Of a stretch of DNA of 5,909 bases, positions 1-5,909 are shown one piece after another (position 1 is the first letter of the stretch; every line of letters starts with the position of its first letter). The stretch spans positions 1 to 5,909 of the forward strand of contig CALZKX010000256.1 of the NCBI GenBank assembly GCA_945788155.1. Direction: 5' to 3'. The position numbers were made by a program, and so were the translations under genes. Under the pieces are notes generated by a model that was given only the letters and a program-made list of their open reading frames with translations, was not told the DNA's origin and ran no database searches. The DNA is from an uncultured Flavobacteriaceae bacterium (GTDB taxonomy: Bacteria > Bacteroidota > Bacteroidia > Flavobacteriales > Flavobacteriaceae).

Positions 1-18
1 CTTTATACAAACGAATAT

Positions 19-26
19 TAGCTTTG
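19..26 (+). promoter_or_regulatory. Possible -7 promoter element for tdk-alr
   Basis: TAGCTTTG matches the Bacteroidota -7 consensus TAnnTTTG exactly and lies 21 bases before the tdk start codon. That would put transcription start in the low 30s and leave a short leader. The matching -33 TTG element would fall at or before the window edge, so it cannot be checked. An exact 8-mer of this degeneracy can occur by chance in AT-rich DNA, so position is the main support. Confidence 0.35.
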
Positions 27-47
27 TTTTAGTGTTAAAATTACAAA

Positions 48-695
48 ATGTTTCTTGAAAATACAGTAAATCATAAAGAACAATTTGGTTGGATTGAAGT
101 AATTTGTGGCTCAATGTTCTCTGGGAAAACAGAAGAACTGATTCGCAGGCTTAAACGCGCACAATTTGCAAGGCAAAAAGTAGAGATTTTTAAACCCGCT
201 ATTGATGTGCGTTATGATGATGAAATGGTAGTATCACACGACTCTAACGAAATACGTTCAACGCCAGTTCCTGCGGCCGCAAACATCCCTATTCTAGCTG
301 ATGGCTGCGATGTGGTTGGCATTGATGAGGCTCAATTTTTTGATGATGAAATCGTAAGGGTTTGTAATGATTTGGCAAATAAGGGTGTAAGGGTTATTGT
401 GGCTGGATTGGATATGGATTTTAAAGGCAACCCCTTTGGGCCAATGCCAAATTTAATGGCTACCGCAGAATATGTAACTAAAGTTCATGCTGTTTGCACC
501 AGAACTGGGAACTTAGCACAATACAGTTATAGAAAAGCAAAAAGTGACGACCTGGTTCTATTGGGTGAAGTTGATGAATATGAACCTTTGAGTAGGGCGG
601 CATTTTACAAAGCAATGTTGCGCGATAAGGTTCGTAATATGAAAGTTAACGATGCCGAAGAAGTAACCCCAAAACTAAAAACAGGCAATGGCTAA
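48..695 (+). CDS. tdk: Thymidine kinase (type II, TK1-like)
   Basis: Cytosolic enzyme that phosphorylates thymidine to dTMP with ATP in the pyrimidine salvage pathway. The 215-residue length fits the TK1-like family. The P-loop is GSMFSGKT at residues 21-28. The Walker B/catalytic segment is DEAQFF at 93-98, with Glu94 the expected base. GLDMDFKGNPFGPMPNL (120-136) follows, the segment leading toward the substrate-binding lasso. Of the four zinc-binding cysteines usual in this family only Cys150 remains: the first pair reads Cys-x-x-Thr (150-153), and the second pair, normally CRxC, reads Ser182-Arg-Ala-Ala185. From memory this is common in Bacteroidota homologues, so the enzyme is probably still active without structural zinc. 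The start at 48 gives the N-terminus MFLENTVNHKEQFGW, which I recognise as typical of flavobacterial Tdk. The 3' end overlaps alr by 8 bases, implying co-transcription and probable translational coupling. Confidence 0.95.
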   Translation: MFLENTVNHKEQFGWIEVICGSMFSGKTEELIRRLKRAQFARQKVEIFKPAIDVRYDDEMVVSHDSNEIRSTPVPAAANIPILADGCDVVGIDEAQFFDDEIVRVCNDLANKGVRVIVAGLDMDFKGNPFGPMPNLMATAEYVTKVHAVCTRTGNLAQYSYRKAKSDDLVLLGEVDEYEPLSRAAFYKAMLRDKVRNMKVNDAEEVTPKLKTGNG

Positions 696-1794
696 AGCCA
701 AAGAAACAGTTCTTGAAATAGACCTAAATGCGCTTACGCATAATTTTGAGTACCTCAAGTCGAAACTTCAAAAGAACACTAAATTTTTAGCTGTAGTAAA
801 AGCATTTGCTTATGGTAGTGACGCTGAGCAAATCGCATTTCACCTTCAAAGTTTAAACGTCGATTATTTTGCAGTTGCGTACACCTCAGAGGGTGTTGCG
901 CTACGTGACGCAGGTATAACCAAACCTATTTTGGTGTTGCATCCTCAACCTGTAAATTTTAAAACTATTATTGATCGTTGCTTAGAACCAAGCCTATATA
1001 GTACTCGAGTTTTAAAGGAGTTTGAAGTTTGTGCTGAAAAAGAAAACCAAACAAATTACCCAATTCATATAAAAATTAATACAGGTTTAAATAGGCTGGG
1101 GTTTTGTGAAAACGATATAGATTATATAACTTCTCGATTAAAGAGCGGCAAAGCTATTAAAGTGACATCTGTTTTTTCTCATCTTGCTGCTAGCGAAGAC
1201 CATAATGAGAAAACGTTTACTTTGAAACAAATATCAAGCTTCAAAAATATTTCAAGAAAACTACTTGAGGCTTTAAATTATAAGCCAATGCTTCATATTA
1301 GTAATACTTCTGGAATTTTAAATTATCCCAAAGCCCATTTTGATATGGTAAGAAGTGGTATTGGACTGTGTGGCTTTGGTAATTTAGCAAACGATAACAA
1401 GAACCTAAAACCCATAGCGACTTTAAAATCAATTATTTCACAAATTCATATAATTAAAAAAGGGGAAACGGTTGGATATAATAGGGCTTATAAAAGTGGT
1501 GTTTTAAAAAAAACTGCGACTATACCAATAGGTCATGCTGATGGTATTGGTAGGCACTATGGTAATGGTAAAGGGTTTGTGTTTATTAAAGGAGAAAAAG
1601 CCACTATTATTGGAAATGTTTGTATGGATATGATTATGGTAGATGTAACGCATATTGATTGTTATGAAGGCGATGAAGTAATTATCTTTAATAAACAATT
1701 TACTGCTGAAAATTTCGCAGAAGCGGCTAATACTATCTCTTATGAAATAATTGCTTCAATCTCTAGACGTATTAAGAGGGAAATTATAAAATAG
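688..1794 (+). CDS. alr: Alanine racemase (PLP-dependent, fold type III)
   Basis: Cytosolic enzyme that interconverts L- and D-alanine, supplying D-Ala for the peptidoglycan stem peptide. The 368 residues fit a complete stand-alone enzyme with an N-terminal TIM barrel and C-terminal beta domain. It is not the MurF-Alr fusion found in some other Bacteroidota. The PLP-binding lysine is Lys38 in VVKAFAYG (36-43). Lys129 and Arg136 in KINTGLNRLGF match the PLP-ring-contacting arginine and the often carbamylated lysine of the Geobacillus enzyme. The second catalytic base is Tyr264 (VGYNRAY). PLP-phosphate and substrate contacts include His203, Arg222, Met312 (VCMDM) and Tyr352 (SYEI). Two positions differ from the classical enzyme: Phe40 replaces Asn in the Lys loop, and His283 replaces Tyr in PIGYADG. 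The start codon lies inside the last codons of tdk (ATGGCTAA overlap), supporting a tdk-alr operon. No hairpin terminator follows the stop. Confidence 0.95.
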   Translation: MAKAKETVLEIDLNALTHNFEYLKSKLQKNTKFLAVVKAFAYGSDAEQIAFHLQSLNVDYFAVAYTSEGVALRDAGITKPILVLHPQPVNFKTIIDRCLEPSLYSTRVLKEFEVCAEKENQTNYPIHIKINTGLNRLGFCENDIDYITSRLKSGKAIKVTSVFSHLAASEDHNEKTFTLKQISSFKNISRKLLEALNYKPMLHISNTSGILNYPKAHFDMVRSGIGLCGFGNLANDNKNLKPIATLKSIISQIHIIKKGETVGYNRAYKSGVLKKTATIPIGHADGIGRHYGNGKGFVFIKGEKATIIGNVCMDMIMVDVTHIDCYEGDEVIIFNKQFTAENFAEAANTISYEIIASISRRIKREIIK

Positions 1795-1863
1795 TTTTAA
1801 GATTATTTTAACATTTGTATTTTTTGTATTTTAGTCCTTAATTAACTAAAACATTAAACCATT

Positions 1864-2265
1864 ATGCTTAAAGAATTTAAAGATTTTGCCATGAAAGGCA
1901 ACCTAGTTGACATTGCTGTTGCCTTTGTTATGGGTGCTGCTTTTAACAAAATAGTATCTTCATTTACTGGAGGAATTGTATCACCACTTATTGGGTTGGT
2001 GTTTAAATCGGATTTTAAAGATCAAAAATGGATTCTACAAGAAGGAGTTGCTGATGAAGCTGGAAATATGACTGGAGAAGTTGCCTTAATGTGGGGAGAA
2101 TTTACAACAAACCTTATTGACTTTATTATTGTTGCTTTTGTAATGTTCTTGGTAATAAAAGGCATCAACAACATGAAGAAAAAAGAAGAGCCTGCTCCTG
2201 CTACACCAGCTGGACCATCTGATAATGATTTATTGACTGAGATTCGTGATTTGTTAAAAAAATAA
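1864..2265 (+). CDS. mscL: Large-conductance mechanosensitive channel MscL
   Basis: Inner-membrane homopentameric channel that opens under membrane tension and releases solutes during hypo-osmotic shock. The 133 residues are full length. An amphipathic N-terminal helix (MLKEFKDFAMKGN, 1-13) leads into TM1 at about 15-45. A periplasmic loop follows at about 48-78, then TM2 at about 80-103 (NLIDFIIVAFVMFLVIKGI). A charged and Pro/Ala-rich linker precedes the C-terminal bundle helix LLTEIRDLLKK (123-133), which is almost identical to the E. coli one. In the constriction, E. coli Leu19, Gly22 and Val23 align with Ile17, Ala20 and Phe21, a bulkier gate. The gene starts 69 bases after alr. It may be read through from tdk-alr or have its own promoter, but no convincing promoter is visible in the gap. 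It ends just before a strong terminator. Transcription of such genes is typically osmotically or stationary-phase controlled, but nothing here shows this. Confidence 0.95.
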   Translation: MLKEFKDFAMKGNLVDIAVAFVMGAAFNKIVSSFTGGIVSPLIGLVFKSDFKDQKWILQEGVADEAGNMTGEVALMWGEFTTNLIDFIIVAFVMFLVIKGINNMKKKEEPAPATPAGPSDNDLLTEIRDLLKK

Positions 2266-2284
2266 CACTTTACTAAAAGTTGTT

Positions 2285-2319
2285 AAAAAGGGCTAATTCT
2301 CTGGAATTAGCCCTTTTTT
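2285..2319 (+). terminator. Rho-independent terminator after mscL
   Basis: A perfect 10-bp stem (2290-2299 with 2304-2313, GGGCTAATTC/GAATTAGCCC) closes a TCTG loop and is followed by six T residues at 2314-2319. Five A residues at 2285-2289 can pair with the T tract, extending the helix to 15 bp and making it potentially bidirectional. It lies 20 bases after the mscL stop and separates mscL from asd transcriptionally. Confidence 0.93.
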
Positions 2320-2354
2320 GTGAATATATTTTAAATTCAAAATAAATTAATAAC

Positions 2355-2362
2355 TACTTTTG
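2355..2362 (+). promoter_or_regulatory. Probable -7 promoter element for asd
   Basis: TACTTTTG matches the Bacteroidota -7 consensus TAnnTTTG exactly. It lies between the mscL terminator and the asd start codon, 20 bases upstream of the ATG, which predicts a leader of only about 10-15 bases. No clear -33 TTG is present at the usual spacing, which lowers confidence. Its place just after a terminator and before a gene that needs its own promoter supports the call. Confidence 0.45.
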
Positions 2363-2381
2363 CTGTTCATAATTTAATTAA

Positions 2382-3371
2382 ATGAAAATAGCTATTATTG
2401 GTGCTACTGGAATGGTAGGCAAGGTTATGTTAAAAGTTCTTGAAGAACGCAATTTTCCTATATCGGAATTAATTCCTGTAGCTTCTGAAAGAAGTGTTGG
2501 GAAAAGTATTGAGTATAAAGGATCTCCATATAAAGTTGTTGGTATTAACGATGCTATTTCCATGAAACCCAAGATAGCTTTATTTTCGGCTGGTGGAGAC
2601 ACATCGTTAAAATGGGCTCCAAAATTTGCTGAAGCAGGAACAACGGTTATCGATAATTCGTCTGCCTTTAGAATGGATCGAGATAAAAAATTGGTAGTGC
2701 CAGAAATAAATGCCAATTTATTAACAAAAAAGGATAAGATAATTACAAACCCTAATTGTTCAACCATTCAACTTGTACTGGCTTTATCTCCACTCCATAA
2801 TAAATACAAAATGAAACGTGTGGTTGTCTCTACATATCAATCTGTTTCTGGTACAGGTGTAAAGGCTGTACAACAACTTGAAAATGAAATAAATGGAATT
2901 GAGGGAGAAATGGCTTATCCACACCCAATTGGGAGAAATGCATTACCGCATTGCGATGTTTTTGAGGATAATGGTTACACCAAAGAAGAAATGAAACTCG
3001 CTAGAGAACCTCAAAAAATACTGGACGACAGGACTTTCTCTGTCACTGCTACCGCAGTAAGAATTCCAACATCTGGAGGTCATTCTGAGTCGGTAAACGT
3101 TCAGTTTGAAAACGACTTTAACTTACAGGAAGTTCGTGAATTATTGGCCGAAACCAAAGGTGTAATTGTACAAGACAACCCAAGTACAAATACGTATCCA
3201 ATGCCAATCTTAGCACATGGAAAAGATGCTGTTTTTGTCGGTAGAATTAGAAGGGATGAAACACAACCCAATACACTTAATATGTGGATTGTTTCAGACA
3301 ATTTACGCAAAGGAGCAGCAACTAATACTGTTCAAATAGCTGAGCACCTATATGTTAACCGGTTATTGTAG
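2382..3371 (+). CDS. asd: Aspartate-semialdehyde dehydrogenase
   Basis: Cytosolic NADPH-dependent enzyme that reductively dephosphorylates L-aspartyl-4-phosphate to L-aspartate 4-semialdehyde. This is the branch point to diaminopimelate/lysine, threonine and methionine. The 329 residues are full length. The Rossmann nucleotide-binding motif is GATGMVG at residues 7-13. The catalytic nucleophile is Cys126 in NPNCST. Gln153 (TYQSVSGTG) lies 27 residues later, the same spacing as Cys135-Gln162 in E. coli. Arg227 and the general base His234 (RIPTSGGHSES) keep the 7-residue spacing of E. coli Arg267-His274. All four key residues are therefore present and the enzyme should be active. The start codon fits because the Rossmann strand MKIAIIGATG begins at residue 1. 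The gene is isolated by the upstream terminator and a 127-bp downstream spacer, so it is probably monocistronic. Confidence 0.96.
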   Translation: MKIAIIGATGMVGKVMLKVLEERNFPISELIPVASERSVGKSIEYKGSPYKVVGINDAISMKPKIALFSAGGDTSLKWAPKFAEAGTTVIDNSSAFRMDRDKKLVVPEINANLLTKKDKIITNPNCSTIQLVLALSPLHNKYKMKRVVVSTYQSVSGTGVKAVQQLENEINGIEGEMAYPHPIGRNALPHCDVFEDNGYTKEEMKLAREPQKILDDRTFSVTATAVRIPTSGGHSESVNVQFENDFNLQEVRELLAETKGVIVQDNPSTNTYPMPILAHGKDAVFVGRIRRDETQPNTLNMWIVSDNLRKGAATNTVQIAEHLYVNRLL

Positions 3372-3378
3372 CTAAATC

Positions 3379-3410
3379 TCTACCTTTTAAAGAAAAAATC
3401 TGCCTTTTAA
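3379..3410. repeat. Short direct repeat, two copies 20 bp apart
   Basis: TCTACCTTTTAA at 3379-3390 recurs as TCTGCCTTTTAA at 3399-3410, matching 11 of 12 bases with a start-to-start distance of 20 bp. A related GCCTTTTAG occurs at 3462-3470 inside the palindrome. The repeats lie between the asd stop and the cytochrome gene. They could be a paired protein-binding site or remnants of a small duplication. The spacer is low in complexity, so chance is also possible. Confidence 0.35.
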
Positions 3411-3420
3411 CATGTCATAA

Positions 3421-3494
3421 GGAAATTTTGGTATTATAACTAATTAATTACTAGCGGCTTCGCCTTTTAGTTAAATTAGCTATCCAAATTTTCT
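3421..3494. repeat. Long imperfect palindrome upstream of the cytochrome gene
   Basis: The outer arms GAAATTTTGG (3422-3431) and CCAAATTTTC (3484-3493) pair at 9 of 10 positions. Nested inside are CTAATT (3440-3445) with AATTAG (3474-3479), ACTA (3450-3453) with TAGT (3468-3471), and GGC (3456-3458) with GCC (3462-3464) around a TTC loop. Together these form an interrupted hairpin of about 70 bases. It ends 5 bases before the start codon at 3499 and is not followed by a T tract, so a simple terminator is unlikely. It could be a mobile palindromic repeat (REP/MITE-like), a structured 5' leader that masks the ribosome entry region, or a weak processed 3' end of asd. The pairing is seen directly and the role is unknown. 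Confidence 0.5.
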
Positions 3495-3498
3495 ATAA

Positions 3499-4593
3499 AT
3501 GACAAAAAATTACTCCTGTTTATTAGGGCTTTTGCTATTTGTATTTTCTTGTACATCATGTTCTGAAGACGATAATTATGTACAAGTTCTACCTGCACCA
3601 ACGTCTCCTGTTTCTCTAAACCTGGAGAACGTCCCTTATTCAACACTTTCAGAATACAATTTTTTTGAAGGCAATATGTTCAACTTAAAACCTGCTTACG
3701 GTGTTTTACCATACAAAATTACAAGTGGGTTATTTATAGACTATGCCAAGGCACAAACATTTGTGTGGATGCCAAAAGGCTCTAAGGCAAGTTATGTTAA
3801 TGACCACTCTGTTTTAGACTTTCCAAATGGAGCTGTTTTGATAACCACGCATTATTTTGAAAAGGTCTTACCAGAGAAAAACACACAAATGATTGAAACC
3901 AGACTACTTATAAAAAAAGAAGGAGAATGGGTTTTAGTAAATTACAAGTGGAATGATGAGCAGTCTGAAGCTGTATTGACAACTGAAGGAAGCTTTGTTC
4001 GGGTTAAGATTGAAGATGACAACCAAGTAAAATCTGTAAATTATAAAATACCATCATACGACGAGTGTTTTACCTGTCATAATAAATATGATGAAATAGT
4101 GCCCATAGGTCCAAAGCCACAAAATATGAATCAAAATTATCCTTTTGAGGATGGCATTAAGAATCAATTAAAAAAATGGAGCGAATTTGGGTATTTAGAC
4201 GCCTCTAACATCCCTTCGGAAATAGTTTCAGTAGTAGATTGGGCAAATGTCTCACAACCATTAGATTTAAGGGTTAGATCTTATCTGGATATTAATTGTG
4301 CTCACTGCCATTCAGATAAAGGTTATTGCGAATATGCACCGATGAGATTTTCTTTCGACGAAACCGACGATTTCACAAATATAGGTGTGGGCGTAAAGCA
4401 CAACTTTGAGATTGAAGAAGGATTCTCTCATATTGTATCTCCTGGTAATCCTGAAGAATCGGCTTTGTTATTTAGACTTAAATCAACCTTAGATGAATAT
4501 AAAATGCCCATTATGGGAAGAAACCTTCAGCATAAAGAAGGTGTTCAGCTTATAGAGCAATGGATTAATTCATTGAAAAATAAAACATTATAA
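3499..4593 (+). CDS. Di-haem c-type cytochrome lipoprotein, SO2930-like family
   Basis: Predicted exported lipoprotein of 364 residues that should carry two covalent haems and transfer electrons; partner and substrate are unknown. The signal peptide is residues 1-20, with the probable lipidated Cys at 21 (Cys18 is an alternative). Ser-Glu-Asp-Asp directly after Cys21 resembles the acidic export signal that sends Bacteroidota lipoproteins to the cell surface. Haem motifs are CFTCH (190-194) and CAHCH (267-271). Met336 in KMPIMGR is a likely distal ligand for the second haem. Family-like blocks are LFIDYAKAQTFVWMPKG (78-94), ETRLLIK (133-139), VPIGPKPQNMN (201-211) and the C-terminal HKEGVQLIEQWI (345-356). 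From memory these match the SO2930-type family, whose members often sit beside a parallel beta-helix protein. Here the neighbour, 13 bases downstream, is a secreted FG-GAP protein, suggesting an operon. The family call rests on recalled patterns, not a search. Confidence 0.85.
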   Translation: MTKNYSCLLGLLLFVFSCTSCSEDDNYVQVLPAPTSPVSLNLENVPYSTLSEYNFFEGNMFNLKPAYGVLPYKITSGLFIDYAKAQTFVWMPKGSKASYVNDHSVLDFPNGAVLITTHYFEKVLPEKNTQMIETRLLIKKEGEWVLVNYKWNDEQSEAVLTTEGSFVRVKIEDDNQVKSVNYKIPSYDECFTCHNKYDEIVPIGPKPQNMNQNYPFEDGIKNQLKKWSEFGYLDASNIPSEIVSVVDWANVSQPLDLRVRSYLDINCAHCHSDKGYCEYAPMRFSFDETDDFTNIGVGVKHNFEIEEGFSHIVSPGNPEESALLFRLKSTLDEYKMPIMGRNLQHKEGVQLIEQWINSLKNKTL

Positions 4594-4606
4594 CATCCCA
4601 AATATT

Positions 4607-5909
4607 ATGAAAACAAAATTACTTTTTTTAATCATTTGCTTAGCACCTTTCGCTATTAAGGCTCAAAGTAGCTCAAATACTTGTGCGGCAGCAGATGGCG
4701 CAACGCATATAACAAATGCTGGAACCTATTCCATAACTTCCTTTGATGGAACAGCTCCAGCATCTTGCTTTGGTGTTGTTGCAAACAATGGTGAATGGTT
4801 TGCTTACACTCCAACTTCAGATTATCTGGTTGAAGTTTCTTCGGACATTGCTGGTAATAATGGCAAAGACACCAGGCTAAATATTCTTGAAGGAACCTGT
4901 GGCTCCTTAAGTTGTTTAGAGAGTAATGATGATTATGGTGATGCCACTGTTTATAATCGCTTGTCTTATGTTAAATTTACTGCTCAGGCAAATACAACCT
5001 ATTATATTTCTTGGGATAACAAATATGATGCTTCTGCCTTCGATTTTATATTAACTGAAACACCTGTGCAGCCTTTAAGTTTTACCGAAAAAACAAGGTC
5101 AGGCGGCGGTACTTTAAGAGGTGCTGTAGATATGAATAATGATGGATTGGATGATATTGTTTCTATCGTTGCTAAAAATGTAAATGATAGTAATGTTTAC
5201 GATATAAATATTCAAGAGCAAATTAACGGCGGAAGCTTCATTGCAAGTTTCTTTGGAAACGACTATGCTATTTCAGCTCCTTATAGTGCTGGGTGGAGTT
5301 TAGCAGCTGGTGATTATAATGGCGATGGGTATAATGATCTTGTTTTTGGAGATGGCTCTGGTATAAATATTGTAAAAGCTACCAATAATGGAACCTCTTA
5401 TGCTATAGCGGAAACTAGAAATGGCATCTTTACACAGCGTACAAATTTTGTAGATATTGATGAAGATGGTCGATTAGATGTTTTTATTTGCCATGATGTT
5501 GCACCTAACGTATATTATATGAATGAACCCAGCGGATTAGAATACTACCAAGGAGCAGACCCAAATGGTGTTCCAGAGGGGTTGGGTATTTATCCATCAG
5601 GAGGTAATTATGGTTCAGTTTGGGTAGATTACGACAATGATGGCGACATCGATATGTTTATGGCAAAATGTGGTGGTGGTCCAGCAAGACGTACAAATCA
5701 GTTATTTAGAAATAACGGAAATGGTTCATACAGCGAAGTTGCTGCTGCTGCAAATTTGGCCGACACTATTCAAACATGGTCTGGAGCTTGGGGAGATTAT
5801 GATAATGATGGTGATATGGATGCATTTATTGGAGGTTACAATGGTGCATCACATAAAATGATGAGCAATAATGGCAATGGTGTATTTACTGATGTTACCG
5901 CAACAACTA
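4607..5909 (+). CDS. Secreted FG-GAP/VCBS-repeat protein, 3' end outside window
   Basis: Open from the ATG at 4607 to the window edge (434 codons plus one base) with no stop, so the C-terminus is missing. The signal peptide MKTKLLFLIICLAPFAIKAQ is cleaved probably after residue 18 or 20. Residues about 25-150 form a beta-rich domain with four cysteines (26, 54, 98, 103) and an ending (NTTYYISWDNKYDASAFDF) like pre-peptidase C-terminal (PPC)-type domains. Five D-x-(D/N)-x-D-G-x-x-D-type calcium loops follow at 175-183, 236-244, 283-291, 341-349 and 398-406, typical of FG-GAP/VCBS beta-propeller blades. Blades 4 and 5 are close copies 57 residues apart, each with DYDNDGD and a later NNGNG. No catalytic motif is visible. 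Such proteins in this phylum usually end in a type IX secretion sorting domain, which would lie beyond the window. The 13-base gap to the cytochrome gene implies co-transcription. Adhesion or partner binding at the cell surface is likely. Confidence 0.85.
   Translation, partial: MKTKLLFLIICLAPFAIKAQSSSNTCAAADGATHITNAGTYSITSFDGTAPASCFGVVANNGEWFAYTPTSDYLVEVSSDIAGNNGKDTRLNILEGTCGSLSCLESNDDYGDATVYNRLSYVKFTAQANTTYYISWDNKYDASAFDFILTETPVQPLSFTEKTRSGGGTLRGAVDMNNDGLDDIVSIVAKNVNDSNVYDINIQEQINGGSFIASFFGNDYAISAPYSAGWSLAAGDYNGDGYNDLVFGDGSGINIVKATNNGTSYAIAETRNGIFTQRTNFVDIDEDGRLDVFICHDVAPNVYYMNEPSGLEYYQGADPNGVPEGLGIYPSGGNYGSVWVDYDNDGDIDMFMAKCGGGPARRTNQLFRNNGNGSYSEVAAAANLADTIQTWSGAWGDYDNDGDMDAFIGGYNGASHKMMSNNGNGVFTDVTATT

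Noticed and set aside
1504..1698. Open frame of 64 codons on the - strand inside alr
   Set aside because: Low-complexity Ile/Thr/His-rich translation opposite conserved alr sequence, with no supporting motif.
1818..1826. TAnnTTTG-like sequence as a promoter for mscL
   Set aside because: The TA is separated from TTTG by three bases instead of two, it lies in a T-rich run, and no -33 element is spaced correctly.
2378..2767. Open frame of 129 codons on the - strand opposite the start of asd
   Set aside because: It lies almost entirely antisense to a well-supported asd, has no recognisable domain or start signals, and is explained by codon bias of the sense gene.
3101..3310. Open frame of 69 codons on the - strand inside asd
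   Set aside because: Antisense to the conserved C-terminal half of asd, with no domain or promoter evidence.
3421..3494. Palindrome after asd as an intrinsic terminator
   Set aside because: The hairpin is interrupted and AT-rich and lacks a following T tract, so terminator function is not supported.
5637..5861. Open frame of 74 codons on the + strand near the window end
   Set aside because: It is the +1 shadow of the FG-GAP protein. The true frame is open from 4607 and encodes coherent calcium-loop repeats through this stretch.

Overview
The window looks like chromosomal DNA from a marine or environmental member of the Flavobacteriaceae (Bacteroidota). The evidence is its AT-rich composition, the lack of clear Shine-Dalgarno sites, TAnnTTTG-type -7 promoter elements, a lipoprotein with a Cys-Ser-Glu-Asp-Asp start, and strongly flavobacterial versions of the housekeeping proteins. 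Genus assignment is not possible from this stretch. All genes are on the + strand.

Bases 1-3371 hold housekeeping genes. Thymidine kinase (tdk, 48-695) overlaps alanine racemase (alr, 688-1794) by 8 bases. The large-conductance mechanosensitive channel (mscL, 1864-2265) follows and ends in a strong intrinsic terminator (2285-2319). Aspartate-semialdehyde dehydrogenase (asd, 2382-3371) then starts behind its own probable promoter. Alr supplies D-alanine, and Asd supplies the precursor of diaminopimelate, lysine, threonine and methionine. Two of the four genes therefore feed peptidoglycan synthesis, Tdk salvages thymidine, and MscL protects the envelope against osmotic downshock.

Bases 3372-3498 form a non-coding spacer. 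It contains a 20-bp-spaced direct repeat and a long imperfect palindrome that runs to within a few bases of the next start codon.

Bases 3499-5909 hold an apparent two-gene secreted module. The first gene encodes a di-haem c-type cytochrome lipoprotein resembling the Shewanella SO2930 family, probably surface-exposed. Thirteen bases later begins a secreted protein with an N-terminal beta-rich domain and at least five FG-GAP/VCBS-type calcium-binding repeats. This second gene runs off the window end after 434 codons. The pair suggests a cell-surface redox or adhesion function that cannot be defined from sequence alone.

Most of the window is ordinary. The best candidates for something new are the cytochrome/FG-GAP pairing and the palindrome in front of it. 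Smaller points are family-level active-site or structural substitutions in Tdk, Alr and MscL.
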